Source: Xanthoparmelia taractica
Lineage: Eukaryota > Ascomycota > Lecanoromycetes > Lecanorales > Parmeliaceae
Assembly (NCBI GenBank): GCA_033085395.1
Contig: JANQBS010000025.1
Location: 1 to 64,000 of the forward strand
Length of the DNA stretch: 64,000 nucleotides
Direction: 5' to 3'
The notes under the pieces are model-generated. The model searched no databases and was not told the origin of the DNA. It worked only from the letters and a program-made list of their open reading frames with translations. The position numbers and the translations under genes are program-made. Positions 33,887 through 45,803 of this stretch are shown one piece after another. Position 1 is the stretch's first letter. Each line of letters begins with the position of its first letter.

Positions 33887-35857
33887 GACGCTTTTCACGA
33901 TAGCAGGCTGAGCGTGATGACGGAGAATGAATTTGCCTTGATGACCTTGGAGCCACTTGATTTATAACAAAGCTTGGGAAAAGCGATCAAGTTTGGAAGG
34001 CTGTTGAGAATTGGGACTGGAGGGAAGAGGATTACGGGGACGGGGTCTGCCTTTTTGGGCCGTGTCCGATCCATTGTGCCTACTCTGCATCATTGAAAAT
34101 CTGTACTGAAGACAGAAGTACTAGTGCAACATAGTAGACATGCTTGAAAAGCATGTTGCCTGAATAGGAGAGGAGCACCAGAGAGGAATGATACCCAAGA
34201 TAACACTGTTTGGGCGGTAAATCCTCGGCTATCCGAGCGACACGATTTAATAGGAAACTCAATCGCTGAATTCCCCTCCTTACACCTTCACCCACGCTCA
34301 CAGGTACGGTCTGGCATCATGCTTTGCAATGAACTATCCATAGACCTTGTAAACTCGGCAATGGGTTTACATTAGCACCTGCTTCATCGCACCGTCCAGG
34401 GCACCCCTTTCCAGGGCTAATCGAAGCTTCCTCGTACTCAAGACCTATAGCACCTCCAATCGTGCTTGAGCTCCGCCATCTCATGTGCTGTCGCTTCAGT
34501 CTCATTGTCCGCCTCCACAGCCTGATCAATGCACCCATCTCAGCATATGATCGGTCGCATTGTCTTACCCTGGCAGACGTATTCAGATCTGACCTTGTCC
34601 TTCTCTCAATGGTGCCCCAACGATCACTGACATCAAGCAACTCATAGGTTTCTCATGACCGCACATCGTTTACCTTTAACCTCAACGCGTAGCCTCGGAT
34701 TGGAAAAACGGTGCAAATGGAGGCTTATATCAATACTGGTTCTCAAAAAGGTGGCATGCAAAGTTACGGCAGTCAGGAGGGCAAGAGATTTGGGCGCTCT
34801 CTTCAGGAACGCATTCCATCCCTTTTCTCTCCGCGGAGAGACTACACATCATTCAAGAACATAGCGTGATAGCACCTCAGCTTGTATGATCTGAGAAGAA
34901 CACTGTTTGAGAAACCACGAAGCTCGAGCCTTCTCTATGGTTACTACTAACGCAAAGCAAGCAGGTATCCAGCTCTTTTACACATTTCAAATCGCCATCA
35001 GTCAACAGGGCTATACTTCTCCAAGATTTTGATAATGGCCGTGAGAGATTGGTTTCCTTGCGTCATTGAGCATGTAGCAGACACGGCCGCCAGTTCTTCG
35101 AAGCTGAACTCGAGCCTTTGAGCCACCTGGTTTACCTCAACTGTGGATTCAGTCATCTCAAGCCTATGAGCAAATCCTCGAGGTTTCTCTCGGCTCCTTA
35201 GCTCCGACTACAAGAGTTTCAGTACTACCCGACTTGGCAGTATTCAGAGACAGAGAATTGTCCCATAGACATCTTCTTAGCCAGTATGACGGAAGCGATC
35301 TCCTGTATTCTTTCGTCCATGAACGAAACGAGGAAGCAGGGGGCACTGTACTAGGAATCCTAATGAGGGAAATCCAATGCAGAGAAGTTTGTCACGAGGC
35401 ATGAGTCGCCCAAGAGCCGTTCAAGTGCTGCTTAAGAAGCCAGATACTACAACGAGCTTGACACAAGAGTGTACGGTCTCTGGATACAAGTCAAGCGAAT
35501 GGACGCAAGGGCGGAAGCAGCTATCTTTTCATAATCATGTGGATTAGGGTGTAACCAGGATTTGGGTAGAACCAGGTCATGTATTGAGTATTCGTGGACA
35601 CTGGTGACAACAGTGACAACGAGTGTGATGAGCACCTGTAACTGAAAGCATTCAAGAACCGTCTCCTCGGGAACAGGATCTTATATCCAATGTGTCGCTC
35701 TCTTCACTGGTTGGGTTACTTGCAGCGCAAATCGCGACAAGAAAAGCCGATGCACGCGACATTGTCGACAAAAGGCCCTCATTTTCACAGAGAGACTGTC
35801 CTTCTCACCCACCAATCTACCCACTCTTCTCTTTCGCTTCGACTCTCGTTCTACTCC
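33887..35857. other. Intergenic, no gene seen
   Basis: About 2 kb with only short, unremarkable frames. Confidence 0.55.
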
Positions 35858-36919
35858 ATGATGTGCGGTGTTAGGCTACTCCTACTATTTTTACAGGTAT
35901 CTCTTTTCCCCACTGCGCACGCTGCTTCGCCACCATTACCACTCCAGAGGAACCCCATCTCACTTGGAGAACCCACAGATGCAGCAATAGCTAGCAATCG
36001 CGGCGACTCTCTTATCAACCCTGGCAACGAGTTACGCCTGTTCTTCTCCAATCTGGGCGATCCAATCCCAGCCGCCGAAGTACGCCATACCCTTGCCGTC
36101 GCCAACGCCAATGTCCAAGCCCACCTTCCCCGCTACGCCCATGAGCGAATCTCCAGGGATTTGTTCGAGACGAACACCACGTTTCCAGAGACGGGAGATA
36201 GCATTTACTTTTGGGTCTACTCCTACGGCTATGGTCTCTCATGGCTGCAGCTAAGTCAAGCGCTGGGAAAGCTACAGAATTACATGCTCGGCATCGGGCC
36301 TGATCATCCGCCTCCGCACTGCCAGGAGCTTGAGTTTTACGTACAATTGACGCCTTGGATGGAAGTAGCCCGCGGTGTAGTGGAATTTACGCCTGGAGCG
36401 AGAAGAGCGGCGGCAAAGCGCAGTCTGGTCACTACGACGACCCTTCAGCTAACGCAAGCCAACATTTCATCACCCAGCAGCAATGCCGACATACCCATAA
36501 ATTTCCACGTTGCCACAAACCTCGACATCAACGTCACCAGAATCGGCCTCCCCATCCCCGAACCAATCGTCCTCGCCGCCATCGAGGAAGCCTGGTTAGA
36601 TGTGATGCTAAACCACACCGACATCGATGCTACAGTCCCAAGGAACAAGTTCCCTTATTCCTTCAACCACACTACGGGGAAATTGCCCCATTTGTTTACT
36701 ACGGAAATATCAATCAGTCAGTATCCCGGCAAGAAAATGTACTGGGGCTTGTTGTGTCTTTTGTATTACGGTGTGAGGGATTTCATGGTGTCTACAAAGT
36801 ATTTCAATGTGATGAGGTTTGAGATTTTGGATGCGAAGCTGGGGAAGCTTGGGTTTGGGACGGTGCTATATGGGCCTAATAGAGGGACGACATCGAATGT
36901 ACGACTGACTTCGGAGTAG
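35858..36919 (+). CDS. Secreted glycoprotein of unknown function
   Basis: Intronless gene of 353 residues when begun at MMCGVRLLLLFLQVSLFPTA (35858). The frame is open further upstream to 35690, but the extension is basic and would bury the hydrophobic segment, so the shorter start is preferred. Residues 1-22 look like a signal peptide with cleavage after AHA. Several N-glycosylation sites are present (NTT, NIS, NVT, NHT twice). Two alpha+beta repeats seem likely, since LGEPTDAAI...LPRYAHERISRDLFETNTTF and IGLPIPEPIVLAAIEEAWLDVML have similar character. No catalytic motif or known domain is recognised. It may be a cell-wall or secreted protein peculiar to ascomycetes. Confidence 0.7.
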   Translation: MMCGVRLLLLFLQVSLFPTAHAASPPLPLQRNPISLGEPTDAAIASNRGDSLINPGNELRLFFSNLGDPIPAAEVRHTLAVANANVQAHLPRYAHERISRDLFETNTTFPETGDSIYFWVYSYGYGLSWLQLSQALGKLQNYMLGIGPDHPPPHCQELEFYVQLTPWMEVARGVVEFTPGARRAAAKRSLVTTTTLQLTQANISSPSSNADIPINFHVATNLDINVTRIGLPIPEPIVLAAIEEAWLDVMLNHTDIDATVPRNKFPYSFNHTTGKLPHLFTTEISISQYPGKKMYWGLLCLLYYGVRDFMVSTKYFNVMRFEILDAKLGKLGFGTVLYGPNRGTTSNVRLTSE

Positions 36920-37629
36920 GTGGGAAATTTTGGGATACGAGCTGCTTTGCTTTCATCTCATTAGAAAAGTCTTTTATGATCTAGGTCAAAATCTGTCGAA
37001 TCCTCTTATCGCATTTCTTGGGGTTTTGTTTTTATTATCCTCTGCTATACTCAACCCTGAGACTCAGATAGAGAGACTCACAACCCGGAAAAGCATAACG
37101 GTCAAAGCCCCTATCCGGTGAGTGGCCCGGAAGCGCAGCCGCTTCACCTGCAACTGGCTTCCTCCACCCACTCACTCACTAAGTTGCAAGCTCCACCACT
37201 CGATCAGCTACCCTGTTTCTTTCCAATCAAGGATCCCGATCGTCGCCATCCCGGCCCTCCTGTAATTCACCCCCAACCTTTTCATCGACACAGGCGTCTA
37301 TCTGTTCCAAAATCCACAGCCGTCACATAACGATAAAATCTTGCGTCGTATCCATGCACCTTTTTGAATCAGTTCTGGTAAGACGGACTGGTATTTGTGC
37401 GACCACTCATGACATGTAACGTATATATGTAGCTGGGTAAATCTCTTTCTGTAAAGAGTGCTTCAACAATTCTTGCTTTGAGTGCGACCCTTTCGCAACC
37501 GTGGTCTTCTATGGTCACAATCTAGGCCTGACACTATTCCTACCTCATTGGTGGACCTCCCTTTCTGTCACCACCCAAACCTTTCTGTCAGTAACATAAT
37601 CTCGCGGACCTCTCCCCTGAAAACTATCC
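36920..37629. other. Intergenic, no gene seen
   Basis: About 700 bp between the secreted-protein gene and the ferric reductase pseudogene. Nothing supported. Confidence 0.5.
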
Positions 37630-39520
37630 GTCGTGAGAGAGCGCTTGCCGTAGAGAGATGATTTTGGAGAGTCTGAGGCCCGCACCCTTCTCGACGTTAG
37701 CTTGACTAGCATCCGACCCATCAACAACGACAGGCTTGACCGACTTGCCAATAATAAGGTTTCGACCCGGCATTAGTAGCTTAGGGACCCATTCAATCAG
37801 ATCAGGCCGCCCAGAATGCTACAGGCCTGAGCCGCTCATCGTACGGCTTCCACTCATATCATCATCAGGAGTCTCGCCGCCTTCAGCTACTTCTACTTTA
37901 CCGATTTTCAATGGCAGCTTTTCCTGAGGCTGATGTTGACCTGTAACGGAGAATCCCATCACGACTCTCCCTTGAGTTTGGAATAGTGATATCTCTTCTA
38001 GCTCTTGTGATACCCATCCCAAGGACGCTGCATCGCGCATTACCTAAAGAAGCTTCACGTTTGCCGTGCGATTAGTGCCATCCTTCATGTTCTGTGAGAT
38101 GTATTGTAACCAAGGAAGGCAGCTTGTGATACCGCTACCTCCAGCAATAAGTATCACTGTGTCGTACTCATTCTCGATGCTACGACCAACGCCATCATAC
38201 GGGCCGTCTATCCATGAATGCATTGGCCCATCAATTTATTTGCTTTTGTAGCACGAGGGCTTACGGGTGAACCCTGCATGAGAGCGCACGGAAAAGCTCA
38301 TTGTTTGAATATCCGAGGGTGTCTTGCTTTGCCGACCGCTTGCTGACTGGGGAATGGAAGCGATGGTGAAAGGATGGTTGTCGAAAACCGAGTGCGAGGG
38401 GGGACGAAGGAAGCAGTGCTGGCCAGGTCGCCATGAAAACATTGTTGGAACCAAGATATCGATCCTTGTCATAATACCAGGAAGAGCCCGGAGACACGTT
38501 GGGAACCTTGTTTACCACGGGCTGTCAAGTTTGAGTGCCTGACTGTGATAGAACAACCGTACGAGGACTGACAATAGCCACAATGCCAATGTTGCCCAGA
38601 GGTATGCCCACGAGTCGCCTTCCTGACCAAAGTGCCAAGAGCAGAGCCCAAGGTAGGTCACAGCAAGGAAGAAGTACGAGAAGTAGAATGCCTCATACAG
38701 TCGGTGACGGGTATAAGGTACGGATAGGAGAACAAGTCCAAAGAGAATCACTAATGCTGGTACACCCGTGTACTATTCCAATATGAGCAACCACAATACA
38801 AGAACTACGGGGTCTTTCTTCACCTCGAAACCCCCAGGCTTGTAGAACTGTTTGTGCAGAGCCGAGTATCCTTCATCATACAGGGGCGCCACTAAGAAGG
38901 GTACCGTGTGAGCCACACTGAGCCCGAACACTGACCAGCCAAACCAACGATGGAAAACATTAAGCTCCTCATGGCCTAAACCTGTGAGGAGAGTCACCAT
39001 ATTGGCCTTTCCGGATGATACTACTAAGAGCGGCGTCAAGGAAGCTGCCTTCAATCTAGTCCTGATAGCCAGTGGAGGTGAACCATATCCACGGTGCTGA
39101 CGATAGTAAGGCCGTACTGCGAAAGTCAACACGAACAAGAATAGAACGCCGAGCAGCAAGAACGCCAGCATGCCAAATGATGGGAGCGCCATTCTGTCAC
39201 CAAATGTTCCATAGAAGCGTCTGTAAGAGAAACAGCGACGGATGGCTTGCACTTTGTCGATCAAGGATGGCCGGGAAATAGGAGCTGGCTGGCGGTGGCT
39301 AGCCCTGTATATGTAGGAGAGGTGGATTGATACCCCAATGCCCAAAATTGCCGAGTAGTATCAAGCGACCCAGTGGCCGTATTCAAGTTGCAGATAACAT
39401 AAACTTCGGCCTCTGCGAGGTTGCCCGCAGCTTGAAATGCAAGGCAAGATTCGTTGTTGCGTTGAGGATGGTTCAACAGTAAATCCTTGATAGCAAGATC
39501 CAAAGTGTCTGAGGAATTCT
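37630..39520 (-). pseudogene. Ferric reductase (FRE-type) pseudogene
   Basis: One minus-strand frame carries a full ferric reductase order: a Cys-containing extracellular part (about 39360-39500), transmembrane segments with the paired-histidine helices (NVFHRWFGWSVFGLSVAHTV and CSWHFGQEGDSWAYL), the FAD motif SWRPGQHCFLRP..DNHPFTIASIP, the NADPH motif IAGGSGITSCLPWL, and a tail with GRPDLIEWVP. It is broken by in-frame stops at 38773, 38512, 38236, about 38047 and 37819, and by a one-base frameshift near 39330. The stop in VKLL*VMRDAA replaces the Trp usual there. All five stops keep the same frame, so decay is by point mutation more than by indels. Its sequence differs clearly from the intact reductase at 43778-45803, so it is a separate paralogue. 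Confidence 0.85.
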
Positions 39521-40342
39521 ATGAGCCGTCTGGAAGGGTTGCCTTGATGACCTGGACGGTACCGACTTAAAAGACTCTTGATAGCAAATGACAGAAGCGC
39601 GATTGGAGAAAACGGGAAAGAAGGTCTCTCGCAACAGGAGAGAGCAGGAGGCAATGCAAGGTGTTTCAATCTCCTGACAGATCTTTTTGATCGACGCATT
39701 GCAATTGACTTCCCCCTAACAGCTCGGTGATGAGCATGCATCATGATACTCTTACCACTGTCAATATGAAGTCTACAGTAGAACAGCCCAAATTTCGATG
39801 GAAACATTTGCCTGTCGGCAATGCTAAATGCATTTCATTTCTTCACTAGCTTCACACGTTGCTGTCCCTCGCACTTGACTGTCTGGTGTAAACTACCTTT
39901 TCGCCGAATACTTGGTCAAAGGTGCGCACGTGGACCACGGATCACTAAAATTACCGTAACGACACACGACCTCCCCCGAGGAAGCACATGGACTTGTCAA
40001 TGAGCTGAATAAACAGTTGGACCATGGTCCAGACATTCTTCTTGCGTAAGCGTCCCTCGCCGTTTTGGACACAAAACGATGACAAAAGCAGCAATGCCGT
40101 GACCCACAGCTCGGTTCCGTTGGAAAAGCGTCCCTAGTACTGTTATCTGGGACCCAGCCACGCTCGAACCGTCCAGCGTCCTGATCGCTTAAAGCGTCCA
40201 TTGACGACCTCTTCTACTTATCTGGCAGCTGGATTCAAACACATCTCATACCCTTGCACATATATCACCACGTTCCACGTCAAAGCTCCGCTATATACTA
40301 CCATCCCTCGATTAGCCAACGCACAGAACCATCACTCTCGCA
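39521..40342. other. Intergenic, no gene seen
   Basis: About 800 bp between the two pseudogenes. No supported gene. Confidence 0.5.
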
Positions 40343-40721
40343 ATGAATATGATGACAACATCATCAGCCATGGCCAATGGCAACGAACACCACAATGTCC
40401 AGCTCAACCGCTACGGCTTCCGCAATGAGCATGCCAGGTATGGACATGGACGGCTCAACAGACTGCAAGTCCTCCGTACGCCAAACCCCCCCCCCGGGCC
40501 TGCCCCTTTGCCGCCACTGGGAGCACACGTCCCCTACCCCATCGCAGCAAGCCATCCGCGCAGCCATCTACACGGCGCAGTTTTCTCAGTCGCGTATCTG
40601 GTTATGCTGTTGGCGATGTTACTATAATGTGTAACATCCTCGTGTGTATCTTTCTGGGCGCGTTGGTTTCTTTGTCTTTGAGTGGGATGCAGCGGCGGGG
40701 GCAAAGGATACAATGATGTAG
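40343..40721 (+). pseudogene. Broken Ctr-type copper transporter relic
   Basis: The N-terminal part (from 40370-40377) reads ATASAMSMPGMDMDGSTDC, a Met-rich copper-binding segment typical of Ctr proteins. The C-terminal part reads TPSQQAIRAAIYTAQF, then SVAYLVMLLAM, YYNV, IFLGAL and VGFFVFEWDAAAG, the last two Ctr helices with their M-x(3)-M-like and G-x(3)-G-like features. The first helix and cytosolic loop are missing, and the C-terminal pieces lie in different frames: at least two one-base shifts plus a stop. So it is an internally deleted pseudogene. It stands 1.5 kb from an intact Ctr gene, facing it tail to tail. Confidence 0.7.
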
Positions 40722-42189
40722 GTGATGTGCTTTGTTTCAACTTTCAAGCTGGGACATCTGCTAAATTCTGAGCAGTGCGCCGTTGTCTGCGTGCTGCGCT
40801 TAAGGTTCAGGGTTGGGGTTGGGAGGAGGTGCGATGGATTTGGAGGGAGAGAGGGAGGGATGGACATGGTGTGGGTTCAGAGAGGTCAGACTTACTACAT
40901 CGTGTATAATCAGGATTCAAAAGAATCGACCTTACTTTACTCAAGGGTAGTAGTACACAGCAACTTGTTTTATATGAAAAAAGAAAAACCCCCAAAAAAA
41001 GGGTGGGGGGTGGGGAGGGGGGTGTAATTCATCTCATCTCTGTCCCCTAGCGATTATCTATACTACAGTTGTACAGTCAGTTCAAAAGCCTCATACACCT
41101 ACCTACCCAACTTTCCCCCAAATGCCTTACCTTGCTTACTATTCATACTTCACTTCACTGTTTGTTCAATAAAAGTCCACCCCGGACAATAGCACGCACA
41201 CAGACATTCCCGCCCCTCCTCCTCCTCCTCCTCCTCCTCCTCCGTTAATTCTGTGAGCGGGAAAATTGGGTCGTGGAAGGGCAGGCGGAGTAGGTATGAG
41301 GATAAGGAGCGGGAGGAGGGGGAGGTGGGGTAGTACGTGTTTGCGTGGGAGAAGAGAGAGGGGGGACTGGGGGGGGATAGGTAATGGGTTATGAGGGAGG
41401 TAGATAGGTTGATACATAGTGGGCATTGTGCTGTTTTGATGTTGAATGGAGAATGGAGGGGAGGTGGTGGTGGTGGTGGTGCTTTAAGCGGGACTTGGAA
41501 GGATGTGTTTGGTTCGAGATGGCTACTACGCTGGTGGTGCACCGGCGAAGCTGGATTTTCATGAAAATAATTTGCGCGGAAGAAATGGAGGAGGGAGGTG
41601 AACGAATTTGCGAGTGTTTTTTCATTGGATTCGATGGATGGTGTAAGTAAGGTATGTTGTACCGGCCTCGAAAATGAGATATCTGCGCAAACTTGCTCAC
41701 GCTAATCAAAAAGACATTCTTTGTGTTCTGTAGCCGAAAACAATTGGAATTTGCTTTCATATGTCTTTCTATAAAGGTAGCCCATCCAGGCCGCCAAGGG
41801 TAGGACAGGGGAAAACGAAGCCGATTAGGCCGGTTGACTTCTTTGTTGATGTTTGACGTTGTCGTGCTTGCCTGTGGAGGAAAGCGCGACAACATCACAA
41901 AGATGACCGAATTTCGGTATACCCATTTTTGGAAAAAGGTAGGCCGCAGTCCTCTCGCTTCCGTATTCTCTGTCCTAGCTATAGGAGCGCAATTTTCTCG
42001 TTCACATTTTTCTCATGTCCTTGTTCGACATTCGTCCGCTGCTTACTTGACAGTGGCCGAAGTGGTGGGCTGCCGTCAAGGTGAGAGAAGGCCGCCAGTA
42101 GAGCTTTGGAGAGACATGTGAGCCCGGAACAATACGTGTGATGCTTGAGCGCTGAATGCCCTTGATTGCATACACTATGATCCCGAGCT
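40722..42189. other. Convergent intergenic region with purine and pyrimidine tracts
   Basis: No gene. It holds a G-rich run at about 40980-41020, a TCC/CCT microsatellite at about 41216-41243 and a G/A-rich stretch at about 41270-41510. Frames here are artefacts of these repeats. Confidence 0.6.
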
Positions 42190-42824
42190 TCAATGGCCGA
42201 TAGGTTCCGAGAAGCGACCAGCTACCAGATTGCCGAGAAAGATGCCACCAAGGACTGACATAAAGTAGCCCACATTCAAGGTCATGACCGCCAACATGCT
42301 GATTTATCGTCAATGGTATGAAGGTGAAGCGAAAGCCGAGTTGAGACTTACAGCAGATATCCAACCCCGGCAATGACAACATCCAAGCAGGCTCTTGGAA
42401 TATCTTGGGATGTCCTCCACGGTCGGACGCCTGAAACCTCCTTCTTGGGTACCTTCATGCTAGCCTCATCGCTATTCTCGCAGGAGACACTCATCTTAGA
42501 TTCCTCCTCTCTTGACCTGCGCTTTTCCTCCTGCTCCTCTACGGCTACAATAACATATCGACGCCTTGATTCCATTTTCTGCCACTTCCGCTCCTGAACC
42601 GCCCTTAATGCGAACAAAGCTCTGAAAATTGAGGCGAGGATGATAAGGAAGATGCAGGTGCCAGCGTATTGCCCCGTGCCGGAGGGTGTCCAAGAGGTGG
42701 AATAGAGTGGCGTATTGGTAGAGGTGAAGAAGACGATTTGCATGGCGGACATAGACATGGCTGGTGTATTTGGGTCTGCCGATGACATGGGCATGGACGC
42801 CGAAGATGTGGAGGACATATCCAT
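42190..42824 (-). CDS. Ctr-family high-affinity copper transporter, two exons
   Basis: Exons 42824-42352 and 42298-42190 (53-bp intron, GTAAGT..CAG) give 193 residues. The N-terminus (MDMSSTSSASMPMSSADP..MSMSAMQ) is Met-rich, the copper-collecting Mets segment. Three membrane helices follow: one near residues 50-70 (AGTCIFLIILASIFRALFAL), a charged cytosolic loop (about 75-140), then DVVIAGVGYLLMLAVMTLNVGYFMSVLGGIFLGNLVAG. The splice join creates the second helix with M-x(3)-M-like spacing, and the third helix has the packing motif GGIFLGNLVAG. Ctr proteins form trimers that import Cu(I). The gene is divergent from the ferric/cupric reductase at 43778, sharing about 950 bp of promoter, as fits reduction of Cu(II) and uptake of Cu(I). 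Confidence 0.9.
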
Positions 42825-43777
42825 TATGTGGGTGTGACGAACAACGGCAACGTTGAAGACGTGAAAAGTAATGGAAAAGGAGAGATAGATCGGAGTGCAG
42901 GATTGTTAATCATCAAAAAGGGGTATTGATCGTTTGAGAAAGGCATTTGAAAGAAGGAGACACAATGTCCATAGTCAGCGTGAGTCCAGAAACCAACAGC
43001 AGAAACGGGCGATTCGCCGAGAAACAAGGCCTCCCACCAAGGGTAGGGCATAACATTAAGGGCAGCTCCGTCTGTCTGACCTGCAGCGTCTATGGCCGAG
43101 GACGACCAAAACGTGACCGGTTTCGGGCAATATATTCGTACTAACAGGGACAAGCGCCGAGCTATTGAGAGGGTTTGAGAAGGTTTTCGGCACGAGGGGC
43201 AGTCCAAGATGTCATTCTGATTCATCAGCAACGTACATACAAACGGGGCGAGAAAGAGGCTGCGAAATGTAACGTCGTCTTGTTACTTTGGCTGGCTGAC
43301 AGGAAAGAATTCAACGATAAAGTAATGCATCAAGGCTGATTCGGTAAGATTACCATGGCATTGGTACCCTCCGAAAGATCATTCCCGCCTACTTGCTTGG
43401 ATACCAGGTGGGGGTTATGTTGCATCCAAAGGTGAGATGCACGGAGACTTTGCGCATTATGTGCGTGCATTTGAGCAAGTTTCTGCAGGCCAGTGGCCAG
43501 TGGCTGCTGACATGAAGCTAAATCAAAAACGGTCCGCCTTCCAAAAAAAAAATACCACCGTTACCGACACCTTGTTCCCTATCCGTTATAATACCACGCT
43601 AAAAGGTATTCACTTGCTGACGTGCATTTGGACAAGTCGAGACCTCTTCGGTCTCGGAGAGAGAAGCGTTACCATGTTGCAAAATCCATCAAAGTAACAT
43701 CTCACCATTCCTGTTCAGCTTCTTTCATTGTTCAAATTTTGTGCGAGAACTCGGCACAAGGCGTGAGAAAGAAAAAT
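42825..43777. promoter_or_regulatory. Divergent promoter of Ctr and ferric/cupric reductase
   Basis: 953 bp between two divergent start codons. It has TTTGCGCA at 43449-43456 (+) and TGAGCAA at 43472-43478, the reverse complement of TTGCTCA. Yeast Mac1 binds TTTGC(T/G)CA in copper-uptake promoters, so the first is an exact match and the second a 7-of-8 match. An 8-bp match can occur by chance; position between two copper genes is the supporting fact. Confidence 0.45.
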
Positions 43778-45803
43778 ATGGACATGTCCAGTATGGGGGG
43801 AATGAGTATGGATATGGGCTCAGATGGGATGTTTCGACGGGTCAATCAAATGATAGCCCGCACTTACTGGTATCTTGTCGCCGCCTTCTTCGCCTGTGCG
43901 CTGCTCCTCAAAGGCGTTGAAGCCGTCGAGTCTTGGTCACGGTGAGTACTGTACCCTACCCAGCCGGCCGCGACCTACCTTTTGGTCAATTAGCCCCAGC
44001 CATTGGAAATAATCTGATTCGCTCTCTCCAAGTAAACGGGCATCTCGCGCGCTTTCCCTTTCCCATCCAACGAGACCCCGTAATCCTGCATCCCAAGCGT
44101 ATGCGACGACACTTGCCATCTTCCGAGAGATATCATATCCTCAAGTGGTCCGCCTCACTCGTCCAGGCTGGGTGTGGCTGACTCCTCCACCTCTGGGGCC
44201 GTTGCTGGTTATACTTGTATACTGGACTATCATCACCCTGTTCCTGACAGCTGGATCCATTGTTCACGATGCATATTACTGGGAGCGTGTGGGGTTCAGA
44301 GCGGCATGGGTGTCTGTTACACAGGTCCCGCTCATCTTCCTCCTCGCTGGCAAAGTCAACATTGCTAGCTTCTTTCTTGGATCGTCCTATATGGATTTGA
44401 ATTGGCTTCATACATGGGTGTCCAGAACACTGTTTGTAACGGTCACTATTCACGGCTCATTTTTTCTACGTGAATGGATTCGGGCGGATTTTGTTCGCCT
44501 CGAGTTGGAGATGATGCCAATGGTCAAGTACGGCTTTGGACTTTGGGCAGTGCTGGCCTGGACTACTATCAGCTCTCTCATCCCTCTGCGGCGTCTGTGC
44601 TACGAGTTCTTCGTGCTTCAGCACATCGTCTCAGCCGGCATCTTCCTGTGGCTGTTGCATGTCCACGTGCCAAAATATGCGTCCTACAACGTCTGGATGG
44701 CAGTGGCTTTTGTACTTTCAGGTCGAGTGTACCGCTTCTGTATTTTGCTCTGCCAAAATATTCCCGTTCGTAGAAAGACCGCCGGCCGGAATACTGGCAA
44801 GGATCTGGGCCACTTGGCGGACTTACAGGCTTTGGCCGGAGAAATCACAGTTCTAACTGTCCATGAAGTCGGATTCTCTTGGAAGGCCGGACAGCATGTC
44901 CTCTTGTGGTGCCCGACTTTGGGGCCTCTGGAATCACACCCTTTCACAATTGCAAATATACCTGACGTGGATCGCAATGATGGCTACAGAAAGTTGCAAT
45001 TGATCATACGCGCTCGCTCTGGCTTTACACGAAAGCTATTTCGACGGGCCATCACCTCGCCTACGGTGAGAGCCTTCCTGACTGGTCCCTTCGGCAACCT
45101 CCCTACTTGGAACACTCATGAGACTCTCGTCCTCATCTCCGCATCCACGGGGGCTTCGTTTACTTTGCCAATTCTTGAGACGGTCCTCAATGACCCTTGC
45201 TGCGTTAAGAGGATTGAGTGCCTATTCTTGGTTCGGCACAAATCGCATATCGACGGCTATGTCTCGCGACTCCGGGCTGCAGCCTCTCATCCTAAGTCTT
45301 CAGAGATTTCGCTGCGTATCGTGGTTGCGGTCACGGGCAAACACGAGGATCCTATCTGTGAAGACGACGTGACATTGGGCCTCGGAAGTCTCTCAAGTTC
45401 CAGCTCTTTCGACTCGCCTAGTAAAACTGTGATTCAATCTTACGCTAAAGCGCCAGACCCATCTAGCCCCAGTATAGAGAAGTCACTCTTCGATTCCCAA
45501 CTGGATGGCTCAATAGCTGGAGAGGAGCAGAATGTGGGGATCATCGTCAGCGAAGGACGCCACGGTGATCACATCAAGAAGAATGGTGCACTCCGGTATA
45601 AACTGGGGCGACCAAGTCTTGCGAGCTTCCTGCAGGAACCCGTTGAGGCGTCGGCAGGAGAAACATCCGTTGTTGTCTGTGGAGGCAAGAGCTTGACCTC
45701 CACCGTGCGAAACTGTATAGCTCAATTGTCAGATGAACGGGCAGTCCATAAAGGCACTGGTGCCCAGGGTATCCATCTTCACGTCGAGGAGTTTGGCTTG
45801 TAA
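43778..45803 (+). CDS. Ferric/cupric reductase (FRE-type transmembrane metalloreductase), two exons
   Basis: Exons 43778-43941 and 44033-45803 (91-bp intron) give 644 residues. The join restores SRKRASRALS...AYATTLAIFREISYPQVVRLTRPG, and the reading frame upstream of 44033 is closed by a stop, which fixes the acceptor. After a Met-rich N-terminus come about seven membrane helices with two histidine pairs for hemes (LHTWVSRTLFVTVTIHG and LQHIVSAGIFLWLLHVH). A cytosolic FAD domain follows (FSWKAGQHVLLW, SHPFTIANIP), then an NADPH domain (LTGPFGNLP, SASTGASFTLPILE, VVCGGKSL) and a short C-terminal EEFGL. It would pass electrons from NADPH to extracellular Fe(III) or Cu(II). A Ser-rich loop (about 440-490) interrupts the NADPH domain, as is common in fungal members. 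Divergent partner: Ctr. Confidence 0.92.

Noticed and set aside
43933..44181. 82-codon + frame at the start of the reductase
   Set aside because: It overlaps intron 1 and the start of exon 2 in the wrong frame; the spliced frame gives a continuous ferric reductase.
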